Assembly: GCF_000423885.1 (NCBI RefSeq)
Contig: NZ_AUIV01000006.1
Location: forward strand, 79,668-143,667
Length of the DNA: 64,000 bases
Reading direction: 5' to 3'
Origin: Thermomonas fusca DSM 15424
GTDB lineage: Bacteria > Pseudomonadota > Gammaproteobacteria > Xanthomonadales > Xanthomonadaceae
Every line of letters starts with the position of its first letter. Position 1 is the first letter of the stretch. The translations under genes and the position numbers were made by a program. This document shows positions 17,892-27,562 of the stretch, piece after piece. The notes under the pieces are model-generated. The model did not search any database. It was not told where the DNA came from and saw only the letters and a program-made list of their open reading frames with translations.

Positions 17892-17964
17892 TGGGCCCAC
17901 CAGGACTCGAACCTGGAACCAAAGAATTATGAGTTCTCTGCTCTAACCATTGAGCTATAGGCCC
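17892..17964 (-). tRNA. tRNA-Ile (CAT anticodon, Ile2)
   Basis: Reading the minus strand from 17964, GGGCCTA pairs with TGGGCCC as a 7-bp acceptor stem (one G-T pair). The T-arm is CCAGG-TTCGAGT-CCTGG and the anticodon stem GAGAA-CTCATAA-TTCTT has CAT at positions 34-36. The surrounding AGAGCAG...ACTCATAAT...TTGGT pattern matches bacterial tRNA-Ile2 rather than elongator tRNA-Met. Its C34 would be converted to lysidine by TilS so that it reads AUA. A73 is followed by TAT, so CCA is not encoded. The 3' end is only 2 bp from the kinase stop codon, convergently. Confidence 0.9.
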
Positions 17965-17975
17965 GCAATGGCGGA

Positions 17976-17981
17976 ATTGTA
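17976..17981 (-). promoter_or_regulatory. Candidate -10 box for tRNA-Ile
   Basis: The minus strand reads TACAAT here. A start about 7 nt downstream would fall roughly 5 nt before the mature tRNA 5' end, a typical stable-RNA leader. Its -35 region would lie in the rpoD terminator hairpin and has no good consensus. Confidence 0.4.
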
Positions 17982-17990
17982 GCCGCAGGC

Positions 17991-18020
17991 AACAAAAAAC
18001 CCGCCGGTGCGCGGCGGGTT
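17991..18020 (-). terminator. Intrinsic terminator of rpoD
   Basis: On the minus strand CCCGCCG and CGGCGGG form a 7-bp stem with a 5-nt loop, followed by six T residues. It begins 23 bp after the rpoD stop codon and separates rpoD from the tRNA gene downstream. Confidence 0.85.
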
Positions 18021-18042
18021 TCCGTGCGGCGCGGTGCTGCAA

Positions 18043-19902
<1,860 letters not shown>

Positions 19903-19956
19903 TGGGGTGCTACCGTTTCGTGGGGATCTGCGGACGACGCAGAAAGAGAACCAAGC

Positions 19957-19962
19957 ATTATA
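19957..19962 (-). promoter_or_regulatory. Candidate -10 box for rpoD
   Basis: The minus strand reads a perfect TATAAT, about 55 nt upstream of the rpoD start and just after the dtd stop. No convincing -35 is visible at 17 bp. Transcription from the dtd side could also reach rpoD. Confidence 0.5.
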
Positions 19963-20000
19963 CCGTGCGCGGTGGCGCCGGTCGCCGGAGGGCCGCAGGT

Positions 20001-20441
20001 TCAGGGGCGAAGGAGGAAGGTGACTGGCCCGTCGTTGACCAGGCTGACCACCATATGGGCACCGAAACGCCCGGTTTCCACCCCCCGCGGGTGCAGTTCC
20101 CGGCAGATCGCCACCAGCCGGTCGAACCCGCGTTCAGCTTCCGCAGGCGGGGCCGCGGTGGTGAAGCTGGGACGCATGCCGCTGCGGGTATCCGCGGCCA
20201 GGGTGAACTGGCTGACCAGCAGCAATTCACCGCCGATATCCGCCAAAGATCTGTTCATCTTGCCGGCATCGTCGCTGAAAATTCGGTAGCCGAGCAGGCG
20301 CTGCGCGAGCCGCCGGAACTGCGCTTCGGTGTCGCCCGGTTCCACCGCCACCAATGCCAGCAGGCCCGCGCCGATCGCCCCGACCACGGCGTCGTCGACG
20401 GTCACCTTCGCTTCGGTCACGCGCTGGATCAGGGCAAGCAT
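20001..20441 (-). CDS. dtd: D-aminoacyl-tRNA deacylase
   Basis: Dtd hydrolyses D-aminoacyl-tRNAs (and glycyl-tRNA-Ala), protecting translation. The 146-aa product has the family start MLALIQRVTEAKVTV, the catalytic segment LLLVSQFTLAAD near residue 75 and the C-terminal SLVNDGPVTFLL with the Gly-cis-Pro pair. The start at 20441 gives the normal length; the frame is open 13 codons further. A TACAAT lies 6 nt before the ATG, so the message may be leaderless. Confidence 0.96.
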   Translation of the reverse strand: MLALIQRVTEAKVTVDDAVVGAIGAGLLALVAVEPGDTEAQFRRLAQRLLGYRIFSDDAGKMNRSLADIGGELLLVSQFTLAADTRSGMRPSFTTAAPPAEAERGFDRLVAICRELHPRGVETGRFGAHMVVSLVNDGPVTFLLRP

Positions 20442-20447
20442 GGGCGC

Positions 20448-20453
20448 ATTGTA
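20448..20453 (-). promoter_or_regulatory. -10 box for dtd with near-zero leader
   Basis: The minus strand reads TACAAT, then 6 nt, then the dtd ATG. A normal start 6-7 nt after the -10 would place +1 at or next to the A of the ATG. No Shine-Dalgarno fits in the 6 nt (GCGCCC). Confidence 0.5.
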
Positions 20454-20493
20454 GGGTGGGCACCGCGGTTTCATGGACATCGCGCGCGGCTCC

Positions 20494-20499
20494 TACAAT
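20494..20499 (+). promoter_or_regulatory. -10 box for lpxL with near-zero leader
   Basis: TACAAT is followed by 6 nt (AGGCCG) and the lpxL ATG, the mirror image of the dtd arrangement 40 bp away. The transcript would begin at or within a base of the start codon. Confidence 0.5.
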
Positions 20500-20505
20500 A
20501 GGCCG

Positions 20506-21426
20506 ATGACCGAGCTTGCCGCCGCCCTGCTGTATGCCCTGGCCTGGGCCATCGCGCGCCTGCCGTGGTGGCTGCTGCGGATGCTGGCGGATGCCGTGGC
20601 GCGCCTGTGGCTCGCGCTGGATGCGCGTGAGGCGCGGGTCGCGCGGCGCAATCTGGAACTGATCCGCGCCGATCTTGACGCCAACGCGCGGGAAGCACTG
20701 CTGGGCGACATCCTCCGTACCACCGCCCGCCAGACCTTCGAGACGCTGCGGCTGTGGACGCGGCCGGCCGCGCGCAATCTGGCCGACATCGCGGAAGTCC
20801 GCGGCGAGGCGCTGTTCGACGAAGCCGTACGCAGCGGCGTCGGGCTGATCGTGGCCGCCCCGCACATGGGCAACTGGGAGTTGCTGAACCAGTGGCTGGC
20901 CAGCAAGACGCCGCTGGCGATCCTGTACCGGCCGCCGGAATCGGCGGTGGGCGAGGCGTTCCTGCGTCGCGTCCGCGCCAATGCAGGCGGTGACGTGGAG
21001 CAAGTCCGCGCCGAGGCGGCCGGCGTGCGCACCCTGCTCAAGCGCCTGCAGAGGGGCGGGGTGGTCGGCATCCTGCCCGACCAGCAGCCCAAGGCCGGCG
21101 AAGGGGAATTCGCGCCGTTCTTCGGCAAGCAGGCGCTGACCATGACCCTGCTGGGGCGGCTGGCCAACCGCAGCGGCGCGCGGGTATTGCTGTGCTGGTG
21201 CCAGCGGCTGCCGGGCGCGGGCGCGCCGCGCTTCGCCCTGCACGTCGAGGCCGCGCCGGAGGCGATTGGCGATGCCGACCCACAGCGCGCGGTTGCCGCG
21301 CTCAATGCCAGCGTGGAAGGCGTGGTTCGCCGCGATTTCGCCCAGTACCAGTGGACCTACAAGCGCTACACGCTGCGCCCGCCCGGCAGTGGCGAGGAAA
21401 ACCCGTACTGGGATCTGTACCGCTGA
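20506..21426 (+). CDS. lpxL: Lipid A lauroyl acyltransferase (LpxL/HtrB family)
   Basis: This inner-membrane acyltransferase adds a secondary fatty acid to Kdo2-lipid IVA in lipid A synthesis. The 306-aa product has an N-terminal membrane helix (about 1-25) and the catalytic HX4E motif in APHMGNWELL (near residue 125), plus ILPDQQPKAGEGEFAPFFG and the C-terminal QYQWTYKRY segment. LpxL versus LpxM/LpxP, and hence the acyl chain, is not settled by sequence alone. It diverges from dtd across 64 bp and precedes galE by 51 bp. Confidence 0.9.
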   Translation: MTELAAALLYALAWAIARLPWWLLRMLADAVARLWLALDAREARVARRNLELIRADLDANAREALLGDILRTTARQTFETLRLWTRPAARNLADIAEVRGEALFDEAVRSGVGLIVAAPHMGNWELLNQWLASKTPLAILYRPPESAVGEAFLRRVRANAGGDVEQVRAEAAGVRTLLKRLQRGGVVGILPDQQPKAGEGEFAPFFGKQALTMTLLGRLANRSGARVLLCWCQRLPGAGAPRFALHVEAAPEAIGDADPQRAVAALNASVEGVVRRDFAQYQWTYKRYTLRPPGSGEENPYWDLYR

Positions 21427-21477
21427 CCCGGGCCTCGCCGGCGACAATCCGCACCTCGCAAAGGAACCCGCATCGAC

Positions 21478-22464
21478 ATGCCCGACACCATCCTCGTCGT
21501 CGGCGGCGCCGGTTACATCGGTTCGCACATGGTCAAGCGGCTGCGCCGCGCCGGCTTCCACGCGGTGGTCGCCGACGATCTGTCCTCCGGCCATCGCGAG
21601 GCATTGCTGGGCGCGCGGCTGCACGTCGGCGACATTGGCGATGGCGGCTTCGTCGATGCGGTGCTGGGCGAGGTCCGGCCGGCGGCGGTGATGCACTTCG
21701 CCAGCTTCATCCAGGTCGGCGAGTCGGTCGCCGATCCGGCCAGGTACTACCGCAACAACGTGACCGCCACCCAGGCCCTGCTGGACGGCATGCGCGCGCA
21801 CGGCATCGAAAAGTTCATCTTCTCATCCACCGCCGCGATCTTCGGCGACCCGCAGTACGTGCCGATCGACGAGGCGCACCCGAAGGCGCCGATCAATCCC
21901 TACGGCCGCAGCAAGTGGTTCGTGGAGCAGATGCTGGAGGACTTTGATCGCGCCTACGGGCTGAAGTCGGTCTGCCTGCGCTACTTCAACGCCGCCGGGG
22001 CCGATGCCGAAGGCGAGCTGGGCGAATGCCACGAGCCTGAGACGCACCTGATTCCGCTGATCCTGCAGGTCGCGTCCGGGCGCCGCCCGCACATCACCGT
22101 CCATGGCGAGGACTACGCCACCGCCGATGGCACCTGCATCCGCGATTACATCCACGTCGAAGATCTGGCCGACGCCCATCTGCTGGCGCTGCGGCAGCTG
22201 CTCGCCGGCGGCGACAGCGCGCGCTACAACCTCGGCAACGGCAATGGTTATTCGGTGCGCGAGGTGATCGAAGCGGTGCGCCGCGTCACCGGCCATCCGA
22301 TCCCGGTGGTGACGGGCGCGCGCCGCGACGGCGACCCGCCGTCGCTGGTGGCGAACGCCCGCGCCGCGCGCGCAGCGCTGGGTTGGCAGCCGCGCTACCC
22401 GGCGCTGGATGCGATCGTGGAGCATGCCTGGGCGTGGGAGCAGCGGCGCGCGCGGGGCCTGTAG
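21478..22464 (+). CDS. galE: UDP-glucose 4-epimerase GalE
   Basis: GalE interconverts UDP-glucose and UDP-galactose, supplying galactose for surface glycans. The 328-aa product is an extended short-chain dehydrogenase with the NAD motif VVGGAGYIGSHMVKRL at the start, the catalytic Ser in FIFSSTAAIFG and the YxxxK of PYGRSKWFVE, then CLRYFNAAGADAEGELGE and RDYIHVEDLADAH. An AAAGGA ribosome-binding site lies upstream. It is in line with lpxL and convergent with the glycosyltransferase cluster. Confidence 0.94.
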   Translation: MPDTILVVGGAGYIGSHMVKRLRRAGFHAVVADDLSSGHREALLGARLHVGDIGDGGFVDAVLGEVRPAAVMHFASFIQVGESVADPARYYRNNVTATQALLDGMRAHGIEKFIFSSTAAIFGDPQYVPIDEAHPKAPINPYGRSKWFVEQMLEDFDRAYGLKSVCLRYFNAAGADAEGELGECHEPETHLIPLILQVASGRRPHITVHGEDYATADGTCIRDYIHVEDLADAHLLALRQLLAGGDSARYNLGNGNGYSVREVIEAVRRVTGHPIPVVTGARRDGDPPSLVANARAARAALGWQPRYPALDAIVEHAWAWEQRRARGL

Positions 22465-22486
22465 GAAAGCCTTCCGCCGCCACGGC

Positions 22487-23605
22487 TCAGGCGGTGCGAT
22501 TCGCTGCAGCCGCCAGTGCCAGGAACAGATCCTCGTAGCGCCGGTTCATCAGTTCGCGGTCGTGCCGTTCCAGCGCCGCGCGCCGCGCCCTCGCCGCCAT
22601 CCGCGCGGCATCGTCCGGATGCCGCAGCAGCCGTTCCAGCGCGTCCGCCAGCGCCTGCGGGTCGCCTTCCGCCACCAGCAGGCCATCTTCGCCGTCAGTC
22701 AGGACCTCGCGCACGCCGGGCACCGCGCTGCCCACCACCGCGCAGCCTGCAGCCATGCCTTCCAGCAGCGCCAAGGGCATGCCTTCGTAATGGGTGCTGA
22801 GCACGCAGACCTGGTGCGTCATCAGCCGCTGCGGCACGTCGCGCACCACGCCCGGGAACTGCACCCGGTCGGCGATGCCCAGCTGCGCGGCCAGCGCCTC
22901 CAGCGGTTTGCGATGCAGCGCCTTGCCGCCGCCGGGCAGCTGCAGCGGCACGTGCAGGCCGCGTTGGCCCAGCAGCGCCACTGCCCGCAGCAGGGTCGCG
23001 TGGTCCTTCTGCTTGGAGAACCGCGCCACCATCACGATGCCGGGCGTGCGTTCCGCGAAGGGCTGCGCGTCGGCTTCAGCGAACGGATCCAGCCGGATGC
23101 CGTTGGGAATGGCGATGGTGCGCTCGGGCGGCATGCCCAGCGCCAGCAGCGCCGCGCGCACGCCTTCGGAGCAGCCGACGATGCGGTCGGTGCGCCGCGC
23201 CAGCCAGCGCGTCTGCGCCAGCCGCCAGCGGGTGTAGCGTTCGCGGGTGTTGTGCTCGACGTGGACAAGGTGCGGCACCTTCGCCAGCAGCCCGGCATAG
23301 CGGCCCCAGAGGTGTTCGGAGAAGCCGTGCGCCACCAGCACGTCCGGGCGGAATTCGCGGCACAGCTTAACCAGCGCGATGATCGTCGCCAGGTGTGACC
23401 AGCCCGGCACCAGCCGCAGCGGCACGCCCTGTTCGCGCAGCTCGGCGATACGCGCCGGCGGCGTGCGCCGCTTGCGCCGCAGCACCAGCAGCGGCTCGAT
23501 GCGCGCGCTGTCGCGGGCGGCATTGACCAGCTGCAGCGCGACCTGCGTCGCCCCGCCGGAGAACCCGCCGGTGACGAAATGGAGGACGCGAACGGGCTTC
23601 GACAT
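22487..23605 (-). CDS. Glycosyltransferase family 4
   Basis: The 372-aa product is a GT-B-fold retaining glycosyltransferase. The N-terminal half starts VRVLHFVTGGFSGGATQVAL, typical of glycan or LPS glycosyltransferases. The C-terminal half has IVMVARFSKQKDHATLLRAV and the sugar-nucleotide EX7E motif in YEGMPLALLEGMAAG. It is cytoplasmic or membrane-associated. It lies 3 nt downstream of a GT2 gene, which follows an ArnT-like gene, forming a three-gene glycan operon. Donor and acceptor are unknown. Confidence 0.9.
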   Translation of the reverse strand: MSKPVRVLHFVTGGFSGGATQVALQLVNAARDSARIEPLLVLRRKRRTPPARIAELREQGVPLRLVPGWSHLATIIALVKLCREFRPDVLVAHGFSEHLWGRYAGLLAKVPHLVHVEHNTRERYTRWRLAQTRWLARRTDRIVGCSEGVRAALLALGMPPERTIAIPNGIRLDPFAEADAQPFAERTPGIVMVARFSKQKDHATLLRAVALLGQRGLHVPLQLPGGGKALHRKPLEALAAQLGIADRVQFPGVVRDVPQRLMTHQVCVLSTHYEGMPLALLEGMAAGCAVVGSAVPGVREVLTDGEDGLLVAEGDPQALADALERLLRHPDDAARMAARARRAALERHDRELMNRRYEDLFLALAAAANRTA

Positions 23606-23608
23606 CGG

Positions 23609-24628
23609 CTAGCGTCCGAACGCGGCGCGCAGCGCGCGGTGGGTGCGCAGCGCGCGCAGCCACCAGCCGCGACGCAGCCATGCGCGCAGCACTGGTTCGG
23701 TGCCGTGCGGGAACAGTCGCGTCCGCGCCTTCGCCAGCGTGGTCTGTGCGGTTGCGCGATCTGCAGCCGGCAGGCGCGCAGTACGCCGCAGCGCCGAGGC
23801 CAGATTGCGCAGACGGAAGTCCGCCAGTGCCTGTACCGCAGCAGGATCGCGCGCGACTTCGGCATCCGCCAGCAGCGGCTGCATGCCTTCCAGTGCCATC
23901 ATCCATTCGTCCAGCCGCGCGTGCGTCAGCGTCGCCATGATGCTGTGAGGATGCTGCCGGTAGCCAAGCCACGGACGGTGCACGTGGACCCAGCGGCGCA
24001 CCTGTGCCAGCAGCTGGCAGGTACCGGCGATGTCCTCGAAGTGGCGGTCGACCGGGAATGCCACCTGCTGCCAGAGCTCGCGCCGCGCGACCTTCGACCA
24101 TACGTGCAGTTCCCCGGCCGCAAGCGTGGCCGCCACCAGCCGCGCGCGGCTGTCCGAAGGCGTGTTCGCTGGCGCGTGGCAGGTGCAGCGGGTGCGCGAC
24201 AGGCCGCGCTCGCGCAGGTACCGGAAATCGCACAGCACCAGGTCCGGGTCGTGCCGATCAAGCACGTCGCGCAGGCCGGCGATCGCGCCGGGCAGCAGCA
24301 CGTCGTCGGCGTCGACGAACCACAGGTAGCGCGCCGTCGCTTCGGCCAGCAGCCTGTTGCGTGCCGCGGAAATGCCGCCGTTGCGCGGCGCCCGCAGCAC
24401 CCGCAGCTGGCCGGGATGCACCGCCGCCAGCCGCGCGAGGATGGTGCCGGTGTCGTCGCTGGACGCATCGTCCAGCACCAGCACTTCGATGCCGGGATCG
24501 CCCGCCGCCTGCTCCAGCAGCGAGTGCAGGCAGGTTTCGATGTAACGCGTGGCGTTGTGCGCCGGCACCAGCAGGCCCAGCCAGGGCGCTGCAGCTGATT
24601 CAGCGGCAGCCACGGGTGGCCTCTGCAT
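23609..24628 (-). CDS. Glycosyltransferase family 2
   Basis: The 339-aa product is a GT-A-fold glycosyltransferase. It has LGLLVPAHNATRYIETCLHS, VLVLDDASSDDTGTI, the nucleotide/metal motif in WFVDADDVLLPG and a HFEDIAGTCQLLAQV segment that corresponds to the catalytic ED pair. No membrane helices are obvious. The start MQRPPVAAAES overlaps the end of the ArnT-like gene by 29 nt in another frame, implying translational coupling; the frame stays open further up. Function beyond sugar transfer is not inferable. Confidence 0.88.
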   Translation of the reverse strand: MQRPPVAAAESAAAPWLGLLVPAHNATRYIETCLHSLLEQAAGDPGIEVLVLDDASSDDTGTILARLAAVHPGQLRVLRAPRNGGISAARNRLLAEATARYLWFVDADDVLLPGAIAGLRDVLDRHDPDLVLCDFRYLRERGLSRTRCTCHAPANTPSDSRARLVAATLAAGELHVWSKVARRELWQQVAFPVDRHFEDIAGTCQLLAQVRRWVHVHRPWLGYRQHPHSIMATLTHARLDEWMMALEGMQPLLADAEVARDPAAVQALADFRLRNLASALRRTARLPAADRATAQTTLAKARTRLFPHGTEPVLRAWLRRGWWLRALRTHRALRAAFGR

Positions 24629-26252
24629 CCAGCAACCACCAGCGGCGCCCGTTGGCCACACCCATGTCGCGCGCGCGCGCTCGGTCGATGCAGGCGGGCA
24701 GGCCCTGGCTTTCCTCCACCAGCACCCAGCGTGCTTCGGGATGGCCCTGCTGCCAGCGCACGCCGTCGGCGAACTGCAGGGCGACATCGCGCTTGAAACC
24801 GAAGTCCGCGGCCGGGCGGTCGGCCATCAACAGCTGCTGTTCGCGCCAGCCCACCAGCCCCAGTTCGGCGTCAGGCCCGATCGCCGCGCCGACCTCGCGC
24901 ATCAGCCCGCGCGAGGAGCTGCCGTCGTTCAGCAGCGGCGCGCCGACCAGCGAGTACAGCAGCCACAACGTGGTCAGCATCGCCACCAGCGCGGCGTGCG
25001 CACGGCGCCGCCCGAACCACAGCGCGCTGCCCAGGCCGAAGCCGCCGATGGCCGCGAACATCCACGCCAGTCCGCTGGCAACGTGCGCATCGCGGCCTTC
25101 CATGAAACCGCGCTCGAACCCCGGCTCGCCCAGCAGCATTGCAAGGCCCGCGCCCAGCGCGGCCAGCGAGAACGCCAGCACGAAGCCCAGCAGCAGGCGC
25201 TGTGCATTCGGGCGTCGCAGGATGCCAGGCAGCAGCGGCGCCAGCGCCAGCGCCAGCATCGGCAGCGCCGGCAGGATGTACATGTCGCGCTTGCCGGACG
25301 GGATGCTGAAGAACACGAACACCAGCAGCACCCAGCCCAGCGGGACCAGGAAGCGCGCATCGCGCCGGCGCAGCCGTCGCCGCCACGCCGGGATCGCCCA
25401 CGGCAGCGCCAGTGCGGTGGGCAGCCAGGCGGTCAGCAACACTTCGATGAAGTACCACCACGGCTGGCCGTGGTGCCAGGAGTTGGCGTAGCGGGTGACG
25501 GTCTGGCGCAGCAGGATGTCGTCGACGTAGGCGCGATAGTCGCCACCGCCATGGCCCAGCGCGGCGATCAGCATCGGCACCAGCCACACCCCGCAGGCGC
25601 CGATGAAGGCCAGCGGGCCGAGCCAGAAGCGCGCATCGCGCGCATGGATGCGCACCCCGGCCCAGCCGCGCAGCGAGGCGACGGCAGCGGGAATCAGGAG
25701 CAGCAGGGCGATGACGCCGACGCCCTTGGTGATCGTACCCAGCCCAGCCGCTGCCCAACCCAGCGCCCACAGCCGCCAGTTCGGACCGTGCAGCACGTGC
25801 CGCAGCAGCGCGTAGCAGGACAACGTGATCCAGAACACCACCATTGGGTCGATCTGCGCCTTCTTGGCCTGCCAGGTGAACTGGATGGTCAGCAGCGTGG
25901 CCCAGCCCGCGTACAGGCCGACGCGCCGCGTCCACAGGCGCGCCCCCAGGTCGGTCACGCACCACAGCGTGCCCAGTGCGGCCAGCAGCGACGGCAGCAG
26001 GAAGGCGATGCGCAGGTTGCCGGTCAGCCACAGCACGCTGGCCTGCATCCACATGAACAGCGGCGGCTTGTCCGAATACAGTTCGCTGCCGCGCATCGGG
26101 AACAGCCAGTTACCGCTTTCCACCATCTGCTTCGCCACCAGCGCGAAGCGCGGCTCGTCGGCGGGCCACGGATCGCGCAGGCCCAGCCCGGTGGCCAGGA
26201 TCAGCAGCGCGAACAGCCAGAACAGCCAGGTTTCTCGGCGGGTTTGGGTCAT
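24600..26252 (-). CDS. ArnT-like membrane glycosyltransferase (GT39/GT83 family)
   Basis: The 550-aa product is a polytopic GT-C enzyme with about 11-13 membrane helices. The first periplasmic loop carries the expected catalytic acidic pair in PWPADEPRFALVAKQM, followed by LYSDKPPLFMWMQA. Relatives move sugars from undecaprenyl phosphate to lipid A (ArnT) or to protein/glycan acceptors. No other arn genes are present, so a 4-amino-arabinose role is not supported; an undecaprenyl-phosphate-sugar transferase to a surface glycolipid is more likely. The start MTQTRRETWLFWLFALLI is the only good ATG before the first helix. The frame is open far upstream antisense-like to rsmB and that part was rejected. 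Confidence 0.85.
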   Translation of the reverse strand: MTQTRRETWLFWLFALLILATGLGLRDPWPADEPRFALVAKQMVESGNWLFPMRGSELYSDKPPLFMWMQASVLWLTGNLRIAFLLPSLLAALGTLWCVTDLGARLWTRRVGLYAGWATLLTIQFTWQAKKAQIDPMVVFWITLSCYALLRHVLHGPNWRLWALGWAAAGLGTITKGVGVIALLLLIPAAVASLRGWAGVRIHARDARFWLGPLAFIGACGVWLVPMLIAALGHGGGDYRAYVDDILLRQTVTRYANSWHHGQPWWYFIEVLLTAWLPTALALPWAIPAWRRRLRRRDARFLVPLGWVLLVFVFFSIPSGKRDMYILPALPMLALALAPLLPGILRRPNAQRLLLGFVLAFSLAALGAGLAMLLGEPGFERGFMEGRDAHVASGLAWMFAAIGGFGLGSALWFGRRRAHAALVAMLTTLWLLYSLVGAPLLNDGSSSRGLMREVGAAIGPDAELGLVGWREQQLLMADRPAADFGFKRDVALQFADGVRWQQGHPEARWVLVEESQGLPACIDRARARDMGVANGRRWWLLDAEATRGCR

Positions 26253-26275
26253 CGCCGAATGATAGTGGCGAAGGC

Positions 26276-27562
26276 TCAGGACTTTTGCAGCCGCGCGCAG
26301 AAAAAGCCGTCCATGCCGGCTTCGCCGGGCAGGCGCTGGCGACCGAAGCCGCTGTCGTGGCCGAACCCCGCGTCCAGCGGCGCCAGCGTGGCGTCGGCTG
26401 TTCGGGCGAGGAAGGCTTCGGCCTGCGCGGCGTTCTCCGCCTGCAGGATCGAGCAGGTGGCATAGACCAGCGCGCCGCCGCGGGCGAGCAGCGGCCACAG
26501 CGCGTCGAGCAGCTGCGCCTGGGTGCCGCGCAGGGCGGCAATGTCGGTTTCGCGCCGGTGCAGCAGCACGTCGGGCTGGCGGCGCACGATGCCGGTGGCG
26601 CTGCACGGAGCGTCGATCAGGATGGCGTCGAAGGCCGTGCCATCCCACCAGCCGTCGGGCTGCATGGCATCGGCCGTGCGCACGTCGATGCTCTCGAGGC
26701 GCAGCCGCGCGAACGTCTCCTGCATCCGCCGCGCGCGCCGTGCATCCACGTCCAGCGCGGTGATGCGCAGGCTGGTATCGCGCTCGGCCAGATGCGCGGC
26801 CTTGCCGCCGGGGGCGGCGCAGGCGTCGAGTACGCGCGTCCCTGCGGCGGGCGACAGCGCATCGGCCACGGCCTGCGCCGCGCCGTCCTGCACCGATACC
26901 AGCCCGGCGTCGAAGCCGGGCAGTTGCTGCACCGGCAACGCGGATTCCAGCCGTAGCGCGTCGGCCAGCGAAGGCGCCGACGCGGCCTCGATGCCGGCTT
27001 CGCGCAGCAAAATCAGATAGTCGTCGCGGCCGATCCAGCGGCGGTTGACGCGCAGCCACATCGGCGCGATTTGCGCGCTGGCCTCGAAGATCGCCTCGGC
27101 CTGTTGCGGCCAGTCCGCGCGCACCTGCCGCGCCAGCCACTGCGGCCACGCCTGCGCGGGATCGGCCGGCGGCAAGGATTCGCGGGTCGCGCGGCGCAGC
27201 AGCGCGTTGACCATCCCGGCCTGGTGGGCGCGGCCCAGCGCGCGGGCTGCATCCACCGTGGCCGCCAGCACGGCATGCGCCGGCAGGCCCAGGGTCAGCT
27301 GCGCAAGGCCGGCCAGCAGCAGCGCGCGCAGGATGCCGTCGCGCTGGCCCAGCGGACGCGGCATCCAGCCGTCCAGCGCGGCGTTGTAGCGCACCCGCTG
27401 GCGCAGCGCGGCCAGCACCATCGCTTCCACCAGCGCGCGGTCGCGCGGGTCGTCGAGGCCGGGCAAGGTGGCGCCCAGCGCAGCCTTCAGCGAGCGGCCG
27501 CGGTGCAGCACCTCGTCGAGGGTGCGGGCCGCGGCGACCCGGGTGGCGACGCCGTCGCTCAC
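26276..27562 (-). CDS. rsmB: 16S rRNA m5C967 methyltransferase RsmB
   Basis: RsmB methylates C967 of 16S rRNA using SAM. The 428-aa product has an N-terminal NusB-like RNA-binding domain (about residues 1-140) and a C-terminal Rossmann methyltransferase with VLDACAAPGGKAAHLAE and two catalytic cysteines, in LIDAPCSATGIVRRQPD and VYATCSIL. The start is GTG, overlapping the fmt stop as GTGA, and the product then begins SDGVATRVAAARTLDEVL. It is third in def-fmt-rsmB. Confidence 0.95.
   Translation of the reverse strand: MSDGVATRVAAARTLDEVLHRGRSLKAALGATLPGLDDPRDRALVEAMVLAALRQRVRYNAALDGWMPRPLGQRDGILRALLLAGLAQLTLGLPAHAVLAATVDAARALGRAHQAGMVNALLRRATRESLPPADPAQAWPQWLARQVRADWPQQAEAIFEASAQIAPMWLRVNRRWIGRDDYLILLREAGIEAASAPSLADALRLESALPVQQLPGFDAGLVSVQDGAAQAVADALSPAAGTRVLDACAAPGGKAAHLAERDTSLRITALDVDARRARRMQETFARLRLESIDVRTADAMQPDGWWDGTAFDAILIDAPCSATGIVRRQPDVLLHRRETDIAALRGTQAQLLDALWPLLARGGALVYATCSILQAENAAQAEAFLARTADATLAPLDAGFGHDSGFGRQRLPGEAGMDGFFCARLQKS

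Noticed and set aside
17892..17964. tRNA-Met reading of the CAT tRNA
   Set aside because: The anticodon would allow it, but the AGAGCAG/ACTCATAAT/TTGGT arrangement fits tRNA-Ile2 better than elongator tRNA-Met.
24600..26252. L-Ara4N lipid A modification (arn operon)
   Set aside because: Only the ArnT-like enzyme is present. No arnB, arnC, arnA, arnD or flippase genes are nearby, so the pathway cannot be claimed.
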